Of a stretch of 46,048 bases of DNA, positions 9,901-16,965 are shown in pieces. Numbering within the stretch: position 1 is the first letter of the stretch; each line of letters begins with the position of its first letter. Below the pieces are notes generated by a model, which saw nothing but the letters and a program-made list of their open reading frames with translations, was not told the DNA's origin and searched no databases. The DNA is from Planctomycetota bacterium (lineage in GTDB: Bacteria; Planctomycetota; Brocadiia; CAIUPP01). The position numbers and the translations under genes are program-made. The DNA is taken from assembly GCA_022705425.1 (NCBI GenBank), contig JAKJEM010000011.1, positions 4,761 to 50,808 of the forward strand, given 5' to 3'.

Positions 9901-10437
9901 CCAGCGCACCGTCTTGCCCGTCTTCCGGTCGGCCACGGGCAGGAAGGGCGTGTAGCCCGGAACGCGCTCCCCCGTCGCCGCTTTCGCAATGTCCTCCGCC
10001 TTGTCGTTCACCAGGCAGAAGCGCAGCTTTCCCGCGCGCCGGATCAGGTCCTCAATGCGGCGCGATTCCTCCGCGCTCATCCCCGGCAACTGGATGTAGA
10101 AGCGGTCGTTCCCGCGCGGACGGATGTCGAGTTCCATCCGCCCCTCGGGGTCCACGCGCTTCCGGATCACGTCAATCACCCGCTGCGCGATATTCTCCTC
10201 GTGCGCATCGGTGACCGTCTCCTTGCGAATGCGGTATTGCAGTTCGCTGCCGCCCTGCAAGTCCAGGCCCAGCGGAATGGGAGACTGGTACCGGGTCCGC
10301 CCCCCTTCGTCCACCATCACCTTGCCGGTCTCGTCGCGCACGATGCTCTTCTGCCAGAAGATCAGCGCAGAGACGACGATCAGCGCCAGGACCACGATCA
10401 GCCGCATGTACAGCCGGGACGCGCGCTCGCCGTTCAT
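6901..10437 (-). CDS. secDF: SecD-SecF fusion, protein translocase accessory subunit
   Basis: SecDF uses the proton gradient to help pull secreted proteins through SecYEG. The single 1178-aa chain has the SecD half first: TM1 at about 12-27, the GLDLQGG motif at 57-63, the P1 periplasmic domain, and a TM block at about 320-475 with MAVDANVLINERIREE. The SecF half follows: TM at about 497-515, DLTGG at 524-528, and a final TM block at about 985-1165 with GYSVNDTIVVFDRIREN. Between SecF TM1 and TM2 lie about 470 residues, against roughly 110 in E. coli SecF. This part seems built from several similar beta-alpha units (for example residues ending SLSEPLTETVVRDKF and ALSRPMQVQEIRNVL). It follows yajC by 14 bp. 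Confidence 0.96.
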   Translation of the reverse strand: MNGERASRLYMRLIVVLALIVVSALIFWQKSIVRDETGKVMVDEGGRTRYQSPIPLGLDLQGGSELQYRIRKETVTDAHEENIAQRVIDVIRKRVDPEGRMELDIRPRGNDRFYIQLPGMSAEESRRIEDLIRRAGKLRFCLVNDKAEDIAKAATGERVPGYTPFLPVADRKTGKTVRWHRGTYDQVKALPPGSRDWYLVENSPRVTGEWMTNPHPTEDETGMPAVGFGFRGAGRLAFERLTEENRGRMLAIILDEDLYSAPTIRSRISGSGIITGHFTRAEVNDLVSTLRAGQLPADIELEWNNTVGAQLGEDSIRSGIRASLISLILVLIFMAVYYFITGMVANLAVVLNLVITLALMAGMQSVLTLPGIAGLVLTLGMAVDANVLINERIREESERGKTLRLAIRAGYERAFITILDSNLTTIITGLILFGVGAGPVRGFAVTLTLGIAVSMFTAVWVTRWIVDFLVEQGWLTRLHMFKLMNAPRFPFSRYRGICAVGSVVFIVGGFIVFAMRGEEKYDTDLTGGFRAVMELRKGVPIGEFRRRVDGVFKNADVQSVWSSAAAQREAKDPTLFSIRVRRLTEEQKREKLADDLSAALKDRNLLGSVQETKTPYQYEVRTSSAINETTLRDLLANRRYTESTIRDVVLPGKAQEFVVKFQVGGVSDDETISRLLKALDAHLVSQSVRVTIGDFVREEDARSATGVEIVRGYVVLKLGDACSTAAVREALAREVFNGALPADVRVAGHGVDAGAEVAREMAVRGKEGDVLRVRNSQKKELKVMSFSAPVSGELRLSLSEPLTETVVRDKFVDAGAAALVRSVIPVGLNSESFLVMMNPLSEEKAAERVRERLVALFKEELADDPNAAPAVTMAAAEAPAYYPGDPKAGGASFFKLALSRPMQVQEIRNVLTRAGCAEALVVQGDLNARAVANRSVGEVFVRLTGGAEETSAAQKKIAESFRAYYADPFRSIETIGGVVAGEMKNKAILAIILSWVAMIFYLWFRFGEAKFGLAAVLALIHDVLVTLGCVGVADALSGTAIGNLLGLSDIKMNVTMVAAFLTLVGYSVNDTIVVFDRIRENMGGVRRRVDADLVDMSVNQTLSRTILMALTVFIVVVVLYIMGGPVIHGFAFVMVVGTFVGCYSSVFIAAPILVDWDSYVAGLRKLYRLVTFRGDERR

Positions 10438-10451
10438 GGGGGAAACGACTC

Positions 10452-10895
10452 CTATTTCTGCTCCGAGGCCGGGGAATCGGACAGGACGTTGTTGATCGCG
10501 CTGCGGCTGAACTTGAGCGTCGTGCCCTTCTCCTCGTCCACCAGGAGAATCACGCTGTCATCCTTCACCGAAACGATCTCGCCGTGCAGCCCGCCGATCG
10601 TCACCACCTTGTTCCCCCGCTGCAACTTCGCCAGCAGCGCTTTTCGCTCCTGCGCGCGCTTCTTCTCCGGGCGGATCATCAGGAAATAGACGATCGCCAG
10701 CAGCGCCAGCATCCAGCCCAGCGTCCACACCCACTCCATCGCCCCGCTCTGCGCGGGCTTTGCCGGCGCCGTCCCCGGCGCCTGCGTCACGGCCTTCGTC
10801 TCGCCCACAGCGACGGGCGCCGCGACCGGCGCGGCCCCTTCGGCCTGCGCCTGGGCAACGGGGGTCAGCACGAACCAATCCGATGAAATACGCAA
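10452..10895 (-). CDS. yajC: Sec translocon accessory protein YajC
   Basis: YajC is a small inner-membrane partner of SecDF-SecYEG. The product is about 147 aa, with an Ala/Pro-rich N-terminal part, one membrane helix (WVWTLGWMLALLAIVYFLMI), the family motif IRPEKKRAQE and the cytoplasmic segment GNKVVTIGGLHGEIVSV. I start it at a TTG (encoding MRISSDWFVLTP) because AGGAGG lies about 8 nt upstream and no ATG is suitably placed. The N-terminal stretch is longer than in E. coli YajC (110 aa). It sits between tgt and secDF, the classical tgt-yajC-secDF order. Confidence 0.93.
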   Translation of the reverse strand: MRISSDWFVLTPVAQAQAEGAAPVAAPVAVGETKAVTQAPGTAPAKPAQSGAMEWVWTLGWMLALLAIVYFLMIRPEKKRAQERKALLAKLQRGNKVVTIGGLHGEIVSVKDDSVILLVDEEKGTTLKFSRSAINNVLSDSPASEQK

Positions 10896-10930
10896 GGCAC
10901 GCTCCTCCTCTGGGTCACAAGCAACGGCCT

Positions 10931-12049
10931 CTAATCGTCCGGCGCCTCCAGCGGCGTCCGGCGGTGGCGCGCCAGGAACTCGCCGAACCGCCCGGCGAGA
11001 ATGGCCGCCCGCATCTCCTCCATGAGTCGTTGATAGTAGCGCACGTTGTGCAGACTCAACAACGTCATCCCCAGCGTCTCGCCGGCCTGGAACAGATGGC
11101 CCAGGTACGCCCGCGAGAAACCTCGGCACGCGCAGCAGTCGCACTCCGGGTCCAGCGGGCGCGCGTCGGCCCTCCGGCCCAAGATGCGCATTTTTACCCG
11201 ACCACGGCTGGTAAAAGCAAGTCCATTCCGCCCGCAACGCGTCGGAAGCACGCAATCGAAGAGATCCACCCCCAGCGCCACGCCCTCCCGGATATCCTCC
11301 GGGCGCCCCACCCCCATCAGGTAGCGCGGCTTCCCGCGCGGCAGGCGCTCCACCGTCAGACCCAGCACCTCCGCCATCAGCGCCGGCCCCTCCCCCACGC
11401 TCAGCCCCCCGACCGCATAACCCGGAAAGTCCAGCGCCGCCGTGCGGTCCGCGCTCTCCCGCCGCAGATCCGCATATACCCCTCCCTGCACAATCCCGAA
11501 CAGCGCCTGGTCCGCGCGCCGGTGCGCCGCCCGGCACCGCGCCGCCCAGCCCAGCGTCCGCTCCACGGCCGCCGCCGCCTGCGCTCGCTCCGCCGGATAG
11601 GGCACGCACTCGTCCAGCACCATCGCCACGTCCGGGCCCAGCAGGTTCTCGATCTCCGTCACCCGCTCCGGCGTCAGGAAGAGCTCCCGCCCGTCCAGGT
11701 GGCTTCGGAAGAGCACGCCCCCCTCCGTCACGCGGCGCAGATCGGACATCGAGAAGACCTGGAACCCCCCGCTGTCGGTCAGGATCGGCCCGTCCCAGCC
11801 CATGAACCGGTGCAGCCCCCCCATCTCCGCGATGAATTCCGCCCCCGGACGCAGCGCCAGGTGATAGGCATTGCACAGGACCATCCGCGTCCCGCTCTCG
11901 CGCAACTGCCCCGGCGTCAGCGTCTTCACCGTCGCCTGCGTCCCGCACGGCATGAAGGCCGGCGTCGGGACCACCCCGTGCGGGGTGACGAACTCCCCCG
12001 CGCGCGCGCCCGTGCACGAGTCCACCGCCAGAAGACGGAACTCAAACAT
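10931..12049 (-). CDS. tgt: queuine tRNA-ribosyltransferase (tRNA-guanine transglycosylase)
   Basis: Tgt exchanges guanine-34 of GUN-anticodon tRNAs for preQ1, a step in queuosine synthesis. The 372-aa product has the substrate-binding motif TDSGGFQVFS, the GIVQGGVY motif, the catalytic region GVDLFDCVLPTRCGRNG, and the zinc site CDCCACRGFSRAYLGH with a later LSLHN His. The start MFEFRLLAVDS matches the family N-terminus; the ATG lies 2 bp after the stop of the SpoIID-like gene. Together with queH two genes upstream, it indicates that the organism makes queuosine. Confidence 0.97.
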   Translation of the reverse strand: MFEFRLLAVDSCTGARAGEFVTPHGVVPTPAFMPCGTQATVKTLTPGQLRESGTRMVLCNAYHLALRPGAEFIAEMGGLHRFMGWDGPILTDSGGFQVFSMSDLRRVTEGGVLFRSHLDGRELFLTPERVTEIENLLGPDVAMVLDECVPYPAERAQAAAAVERTLGWAARCRAAHRRADQALFGIVQGGVYADLRRESADRTAALDFPGYAVGGLSVGEGPALMAEVLGLTVERLPRGKPRYLMGVGRPEDIREGVALGVDLFDCVLPTRCGRNGLAFTSRGRVKMRILGRRADARPLDPECDCCACRGFSRAYLGHLFQAGETLGMTLLSLHNVRYYQRLMEEMRAAILAGRFGEFLARHRRTPLEAPDD

Positions 12050-12051
12050 GG

Positions 12052-13335
12052 TCAGTACAACTTCTCGATTCGTGTCTGCCCATAATAGTGGGCCAGGATC
12101 TCCCGGTAGCTTCGTCCGGCGTCGGCCATTCCCTTCGCGCCGTACTGGCACATCCCCGCGCCATGCCCGAAGCCGCGCCCGGTGAAGACAAAGTCCCCCC
12201 CCTCCCGACGGCACTCGAAGCGTCCGCTCCGCACCAGGCTCCGCCCCGCGATCCGCCGGAAGTCAATCATCGAAAGGGTCACATCCCCCCCGCCGTAGAC
12301 GATCCGCACCGCGCGCTCGCCGTCGGAGGGAACCTGCGTCGGCGCAATCTCCCGCACCGGCGCAACGACGGCGATCCCCTCCTTGCGCAGGCGCGCCGCC
12401 AGGTCCGCGCCGGAGAGACGCCCGCTCCACGTGTAGTGCTTCGACGGCGCGCAGTACGCGCACGTCGCGCTCCCCATGAAGTCGTACTCCGGCTTCCCCA
12501 GCGCCCGCCCCGGCGTCTCCGTTGAACCGCCGCACGTCGAATGATAGAAGGCCGGGAACAGCCGGTTCCGGTGCAGCAGCGCCTGGCCGGAGGTCTGGCG
12601 CACCGCCTCGGACACCGAGGGTTGCACCGCCCCGCCGGAGTACATCTGGTCCTCCACCGTCGAGGTCACGTCCCACTCGAAGGCCGCCCGCTCCCGGCAG
12701 AAGAACAGCACATAGGTCCGCGCCGCCACAGCCTGCGCCTTCAGCGCCTCGAGCGCCCACGACGCGGGCATTTCGCTGCCCAGCACCCCGCGCAGATATG
12801 TCTCCACGTCCAGCGCATTGATCAGCGTGATCGCATCGCCGCTGCGCAGCACGCGCAGCGTGCCCGGATAGCGCGAGTTCTCGATGCGGATCGGCGTCGG
12901 CCCCTCCGGCTCGATGACGAAGCCCGAGGACTTGTAGAAGTCATTCCCCAGCTTGAATCCCCCCGGCGCCGGACGCACGCGCACCGGCCCCAGGCTGGCC
13001 ACGCGGCGCGCCGCCCCCTCGCGGGGAACGATCCGGCACGGCCCCGCCACGTGAATCACCGGCTCCGCCGGCGCGCAGGACAGCCACACCCGCACCGCCG
13101 GCGCCCGCGTGTAACGCGGCGGCTCGCTCGGTTCGGGCCGCGGCGGAGCCGCCCGCCGCGGCGTCGGCGGCGGCGTCTCGCCGGGGATGACGTCCGGCGG
13201 CGTGTAGTCCCCCCGTCCGACGAGCACGATGTGCTGGTTCGGTCCGCACGCCGACAACACCAACGCCGCCGCTGCGGCGAACAGGCACAGCGCCCGCGTC
13301 GCCCGCGCCCGACCCGCCGGTTCCGGCGCACTCAT
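12052..13335 (-). CDS. SpoIID/LytB-domain lipoprotein
   Basis: The 427-aa product has an N-terminal signal ending in a lipobox (LVLSAC, Cys30), so it is probably a lipoprotein. A Pro-rich linker follows (about 45-75), then a SpoIID/LytB domain. The domain core NALDVETYLRGVLGSEMP contains the conserved Glu188, equivalent to the catalytic Glu of SpoIID lytic transglycosylases; YHSTCGGSTETPG is the conserved Cys-Gly-Gly segment. It probably binds or cleaves peptidoglycan in the envelope. No sporulation genes are nearby, so a sporulation role should not be assumed. Its start overlaps the queH stop as ATGA (GGAGGG upstream) and tgt follows after 2 bp, tying an envelope protein into a tRNA-modification operon. 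Confidence 0.88.
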   Translation of the reverse strand: MSAPEPAGRARATRALCLFAAAAALVLSACGPNQHIVLVGRGDYTPPDVIPGETPPPTPRRAAPPRPEPSEPPRYTRAPAVRVWLSCAPAEPVIHVAGPCRIVPREGAARRVASLGPVRVRPAPGGFKLGNDFYKSSGFVIEPEGPTPIRIENSRYPGTLRVLRSGDAITLINALDVETYLRGVLGSEMPASWALEALKAQAVAARTYVLFFCRERAAFEWDVTSTVEDQMYSGGAVQPSVSEAVRQTSGQALLHRNRLFPAFYHSTCGGSTETPGRALGKPEYDFMGSATCAYCAPSKHYTWSGRLSGADLAARLRKEGIAVVAPVREIAPTQVPSDGERAVRIVYGGGDVTLSMIDFRRIAGRSLVRSGRFECRREGGDFVFTGRGFGHGAGMCQYGAKGMADAGRSYREILAHYYGQTRIEKLY

Positions 13336-13919
13336 GGCGTCCCTCCGCCGGGACGCTTCGGAGGCGTCCCGCGATAGACCTCGCGGTTTGTGTCGCGGAA
13401 ACGCTCGTACTCGCTGAAGCAGCACCCGCAATAGGACTGCAAATAGAGCTGCCGCCGCCGGGCCTCCTCACGGCCGGGATCGTGCCAGGGCCGCAGGTCG
13501 CGGTAGAGAAAGCTCACCCCCGCCTCCTCCGCCGCCTGCTCGCCCAGCGCGCGGACGCGCTCGTGATCGCGGTGCGGACTCCCCAGCAGCGTCGTCGTGA
13601 ACGCGTCGAACCCATCCGCCTTCGCCAGGGCGGCCGTCGCCCGCAGCCGCAGGAGGTGGCACGCGTCGCATCGGCGCGCCGGATCGGGATCATACACCTC
13701 GTGGATGAAGCGCTCCAGCCCGTACCCCTCGTCGAAGGTTACGGGCAGCGGGTCGCCCTCCAGGAAGACGCGCAGGGCCTTCACCCGCCGGCGGAACTCC
13801 AGCAGCGGGTGGATGTTGGGGTTGAAGAAGAAACCCGCCGGAGTCACCCCCTCGCGCCGCAGGACCTCCAGCGGGCCGATCAGGCACGGCGCGCAGCAGA
13901 TGTGGATCAGCGTCTTCAT
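13332..13919 (-). CDS. queH: epoxyqueuosine reductase QueH
   Basis: QueH (formerly DUF208) performs the last step of queuosine synthesis, reducing epoxyqueuosine on tRNA, and replaces the cobalamin enzyme QueG in many bacteria. The 195-aa product has the three Cys-containing family signatures: HICCAPC at the N-terminus, RRCDACHLLRL in the middle and QSYCGCCFSEYERF near the C-terminus. These supply the iron-sulfur and redox cysteines. Start and stop overlap ruvB and the spoIID-like gene by ATGA, so translation is coupled. Its presence near tgt is good context support. Confidence 0.94.
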   Translation of the reverse strand: MKTLIHICCAPCLIGPLEVLRREGVTPAGFFFNPNIHPLLEFRRRVKALRVFLEGDPLPVTFDEGYGLERFIHEVYDPDPARRCDACHLLRLRATAALAKADGFDAFTTTLLGSPHRDHERVRALGEQAAEEAGVSFLYRDLRPWHDPGREEARRRQLYLQSYCGCCFSEYERFRDTNREVYRGTPPKRPGGGTP

Positions 13920-14944
13920 CCGTCCTTGAACAACCCGCGCTGTCCCGGCGGCAACGGCTGCCCGTCGCCGTAGTCCTCAAGGGCCTTCTCCGTCGGCACG
14001 CGACCGCGCGGCGTCTTCGCCACGTAGCCGGCCTGGATAAGGAAAGGCTCATACACATCCTCGATCGTGCTCTCCTCCTCCCCCACAACCACCGCCAGCG
14101 TCTTGAGCCCCACCGGCTGCCCCCGGTGGCGCAGGAGCGCCTCCAGAAGACGCCGGTCCATCTCCCCCAGGCCGCGCGGATCCACCCCCAGCCGGTCCAG
14201 ACCCTCCCGCGCCACCTTTTCCGTAATCACCCCGTCGCCGAGCACCTCGGCCATGTCGCGCAGGCGGCGGAGGAACCGGTTCACCAGGCGCGGCGTCCCG
14301 CGCGAGCGCTTCGCAATGACCTCCGCCCCCGCGTCGTCCATCCGGATTCCCAGCGCCCGCGCCGAGTTCCGCGCGATCTCGAACAGGTCTTCCCACGGAT
14401 AGAAGTCCAGCCGCTCGACCACCCCGAAGCGGCTGCGGAAGGGCGCGCTCAGCAGCCCCTCGCGCGTCGTCGAGCCGACAAGCGTGAAGCGCTGGAGGGG
14501 AATCCGCACCGACCGCGCCGAAGGCCCCTGATCGAGGATGATGTCTATGACGTAATCCTCCATCGCCGAGTAGAGGTACTCCTCCACCGTGGCGCTGATG
14601 CGATGAATCTCGTCAATGAAGAGCACGTCCTTTTCCTGGAGCTTCGTCAGCAGCCCCGCCAGGTCCCCCGCCTTCTCGATCGCCGGCCCCGACGTAGCCT
14701 TGATCTCCACCCCCATTTCATGAGCGATGATGCTCGCCAGCGTCGTCTTGCCCAGCCCCGGCGGCCCGCTGAAAAGCAGGTGATCGAGCGGTTCCTGGCG
14801 CTTTTTCGCCGCCTGGATGTAGATGCGCAGGTTCTCCTTGATCCGGTCCTGCCCGATGAAGTCATCGAAGCGCTTGGGCCGCAACGTCTGGTCCAGCGCC
14901 AGGTCCTCGGGTTGCCCTTCGCGCGTCAGAATCGTTTCGGTCAT
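13916..14944 (-). CDS. ruvB: Holliday junction branch-migration ATPase RuvB
   Basis: RuvB is the hexameric AAA+ motor that, with RuvA, drives branch migration of Holliday junctions. The 342-aa product shows LRPKRFDDFIGQ, Walker A GPPGLGKTT, Walker B LFIDEIHR, the sensor/arginine-finger region GSTTREGLLSAPFRSRFG and the C-terminal winged-helix domain ending in GYVAKTPRGR. The ATG at MTETIL is chosen; eleven upstream codons are open but non-homologous. It overlaps queH by ATGA. ruvA is on the same strand but separated by a metallophosphoesterase and a repeat-bearing spacer, an uncommon split. Confidence 0.97.
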   Translation of the reverse strand: MTETILTREGQPEDLALDQTLRPKRFDDFIGQDRIKENLRIYIQAAKKRQEPLDHLLFSGPPGLGKTTLASIIAHEMGVEIKATSGPAIEKAGDLAGLLTKLQEKDVLFIDEIHRISATVEEYLYSAMEDYVIDIILDQGPSARSVRIPLQRFTLVGSTTREGLLSAPFRSRFGVVERLDFYPWEDLFEIARNSARALGIRMDDAGAEVIAKRSRGTPRLVNRFLRRLRDMAEVLGDGVITEKVAREGLDRLGVDPRGLGEMDRRLLEALLRHRGQPVGLKTLAVVVGEEESTIEDVYEPFLIQAGYVAKTPRGRVPTEKALEDYGDGQPLPPGQRGLFKDG

Positions 14945-14992
14945 GTCATCCCAGCGCACAAGACGGAAGCGAAACACTCCCCCTGCGCCGAT

Positions 14993-15021
14993 AGGATATC
15001 ACGCGGCCCCGATTAAGAAAA
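14993..15021 (-). promoter_or_regulatory. candidate promoter for ruvB-queH-spoIID-tgt
   Basis: On the minus strand an extended -10 (TGA followed by TATCCT, 14998-14993) lies 17 nt after TTTTCT (15021-15016). The -10 matches consensus at 4 of 6 positions and the -35 at only 3. It sits about 50 nt upstream of ruvB in a small AT-richer patch. Confidence 0.35.
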
Positions 15022-15046
15022 GCGCGCCCCATCTGCCGAGTAACAC

Positions 15047-15167
15047 GTCAGTCTTCCGGAGGTGTGGCACAGCCGCCCGCGGCTGTGGGAACGTCCTGCT
15101 GCGACAACCACGGGCGAGGGCGCCCGTGCCACACACGACACTCCAGTGCGTCCCCCTGAAGACTGAC
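15047..15167. repeat. composite REP-like palindromic element, copy A
   Basis: The core (15062-15134) is bounded by perfect 9-bp inverted ends GTGTGGCAC/GTGCCACAC. Inside are two 8-bp-stem hairpins: CACAGCCG-CCCG-CGGCTGTG (15068-15087) and CACGGGCG-AGGG-CGCCCGTG (15109-15128). The core is flanked by a further inverted pair, GTCAGTCTTCCGG (15047-15059) and CCTGAAGACTGAC (15155-15167), matching at 12 of 13 positions. A related element is found at 19139-19238 in the opposite orientation. There is no coding potential, and no transposase occurs in the window. Confidence 0.8.
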
Positions 15168-15234
15168 CGGATACTCTGCCGACCGCCTTCCCTTGCGCAC
15201 AGGAACGCCGTCCGCGACCGTACCGCAGGCGCCC

Positions 15235-15335
15235 CCGCCTGCCGTCGTTGTCGCCCTCGTTGTCGCTGCCGTCCTCGTCCGTCGCCTATCGTCCGCCGTC
15301 CGTCGTCTGTCGTTTGTCGTCCGTCCTGCGCTCGC
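15235..15335. repeat. degenerate GGACGAC-type simple repeat
   Basis: Read on the minus strand, this tract is a chain of imperfect units such as GGACGAC, GGACGGC, GGCGACGG and AGCGACAACG. A shorter tract with the same units lies on the plus strand at 23908-23955. It contains no recognisable gene. Confidence 0.6.
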
Positions 15336-15345
15336 TCTCCCCCCC

Positions 15346-16857
15346 CTACCGCCTCCCCTCCCAAGCTCGCCGGTCAATCTCCTCTCCCTCCGGCGTCCTG
15401 ACCGACATCGTCAAGGTGTCGCCCTCGACGGTGAAAAACGCGTAGTGGTGCTGCTGAACGAAGACCTTCGAGTGCGGATTGTTGATCCCCTCGCCCTTCG
15501 GTCGCAGCGGCGCGCCCGCCCCGCCCATTACGATCATGCTGACGCCGCCCGGCGGCTCGCTGCGTTCGTAGTTGTGATCATGCCCGGCCAGCATGGCGGT
15601 CGCACGGCACCGCTCCAGCAGCGGCATGACCGTCTCCTGCATCTGGCGCACCGTCTTTTCCGCAGGCTTGCCGTCCGCCCCCGCCTTGCCGTGCCGCCCG
15701 CTCGACCAGGCCGGGTAGTGGCTCATCAGCAGGATGAACTTCGCCCGGGAGGGCGCCAGCACGCCGGCCAGCCACTTCGCGTTGTCGGAATCCGGCGCCC
15801 ATTCCTGCGCGCCGTCTATGCCGATGAGGAGGACCTCGCCCACTGCCTGCGCCCAGTTCCGGTTCCGCCCTCCCTCGCCGGGCGTGACGAAGACTTCGTC
15901 GTAAAGGGGCGCATTACGCTCATGGTTTCCGATGGCCGGATACATCGGGACACGCCCCAGCAGTTCCGCCGCCGGCGCGGCGAAGTCCGTTTCCCAGGAA
16001 TGATCCACCGTCCCTGACCCGACGAAATCGCCGTTGTGCAGCACGAGGCGCGGATTCTGCGCCGCCACCGCCGCGGCAATCTTCCCCCACGCCACGGCGT
16101 TGTCCCGGCTGTCGCCCAGCGCCGCAAAAACCCACGCCCCGCCGGCAGGCCACGCGGGCGGCGGGGACAAGGGCTGCGTGACCGCATGATCGCCCGCAAC
16201 AAGCCGCAGAGCCGCCGGCGCGGCCCGGCGCGGAATACGCACGCGATGGAAGAGCCCCGAACGCGATTCCACGACGGCGTCCTTCACCACAACGGGCTTG
16301 CCGTCGCCCGCCTTCACCACCTCGACCGACGCCGGCAGGTTCGTCCGCACGAACACACTCCAGCTTCCCTCGTCCATCATCCCCAGGACGGGGCCCACGA
16401 CCACGCGAATGTCCTCGGCACGCAGCGCCGTCAATTCGATGCGCGGCCATCCGCCGCTCGACGCCGTCGCCTTCGCGTCCAGGCTCAACTGCGCCAGCAG
16501 CACATTCGCGCCGCGCAGAAGCCGCGTCGCCGGCACACCCGGAATCCGCCGATAGCTCATGCCCGCCATCGGCGGCTCGATTGTCTGCCCGTTCAGCGCG
16601 TACACGCCGGAGCTCTTGCCGGCCAGGGGAACGATCAGGTCGAGCGAGGCAATCCCCGCCGGGTCCGCCGGGAACTCCGCGCGCGCGACCACCTTGACCA
16701 CGCCCACTTCCGGCAACGTCGGCGGCGTTGCCTGGAAGGTCTTTCCCTCATCGGCGCTGTATTGCCAGAGCGCCCCTTCAAGCAGATTTGCCGGCTTGGC
16801 CGACACCCCTCCGGCCAGAACAAGGAACGCAGCGAACGCATAGAAAAATCGCTTCAT
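15346..16857 (-). CDS. secreted metallophosphoesterase
   Basis: The 503-aa product has a signal peptide (MKRFFYAFAAFLVLAGGVSA) and a beta-rich N-terminal part (about 25-235), probably fibronectin-like. A calcineurin-type phosphoesterase domain follows, with motifs in canonical order: GDSRDN (Asp249), HNGDFV (Asp277), GNHE (311-313), MSHYP (His380) and GHDHNYER (His426, His428). These are the dinuclear-metal ligands, so the enzyme should be an active periplasmic or secreted phosphoesterase. The layout resembles purple acid phosphatases, but the Tyr of their GDxxY motif is absent (GDFVG), so I keep the general name. It lies about 110 bp after ruvA; functional linkage is doubtful. Confidence 0.88.
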   Translation of the reverse strand: MKRFFYAFAAFLVLAGGVSAKPANLLEGALWQYSADEGKTFQATPPTLPEVGVVKVVARAEFPADPAGIASLDLIVPLAGKSSGVYALNGQTIEPPMAGMSYRRIPGVPATRLLRGANVLLAQLSLDAKATASSGGWPRIELTALRAEDIRVVVGPVLGMMDEGSWSVFVRTNLPASVEVVKAGDGKPVVVKDAVVESRSGLFHRVRIPRRAAPAALRLVAGDHAVTQPLSPPPAWPAGGAWVFAALGDSRDNAVAWGKIAAAVAAQNPRLVLHNGDFVGSGTVDHSWETDFAAPAAELLGRVPMYPAIGNHERNAPLYDEVFVTPGEGGRNRNWAQAVGEVLLIGIDGAQEWAPDSDNAKWLAGVLAPSRAKFILLMSHYPAWSSGRHGKAGADGKPAEKTVRQMQETVMPLLERCRATAMLAGHDHNYERSEPPGGVSMIVMGGAGAPLRPKGEGINNPHSKVFVQQHHYAFFTVEGDTLTMSVRTPEGEEIDRRAWEGRR

Positions 16858-16965
16858 GGCGTATCAGCCTCCCGAAAGGCGCAAGACCTGCCCCGAGACA
16901 CACTATCCGCCGTCCGCTTCTTCTCCGAAGCCGCGCGCGAAGGAGGAGCGTCGCCGTCCGAACGC

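Larger units (their letters stand above)
14945..15345. other. 400-bp gene-free spacer with repeats
   Basis: No supported gene lies between ruvB and the metallophosphoesterase gene. The spacer holds, left to right, a weak extended -10 promoter candidate for ruvB, a composite palindromic element (15047-15167) and a low-complexity tract rich in GTC/GTCC units (15235-15335). Base composition in the last part is strikingly C/T-rich on the plus strand. Confidence 0.7.

Noticed and set aside
5923..10689. A 1588-codon open frame on the plus strand opposite secDF
   Set aside because: It is the mirror of a high-GC gene: no start/ribosome site, extreme Arg/His/Pro content and no domain. secDF on the other strand has full family motifs.
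12052..13335. Sporulation gene spoIID in the strict sense
   Set aside because: There are no sporulation neighbours, it has a lipobox, and SpoIID/LytB domains are common in non-sporulating bacteria.
15235..15335. Possible CRISPR array
   Set aside because: The repeated units are short, imperfect and contiguous without spacers, and no cas genes are present.
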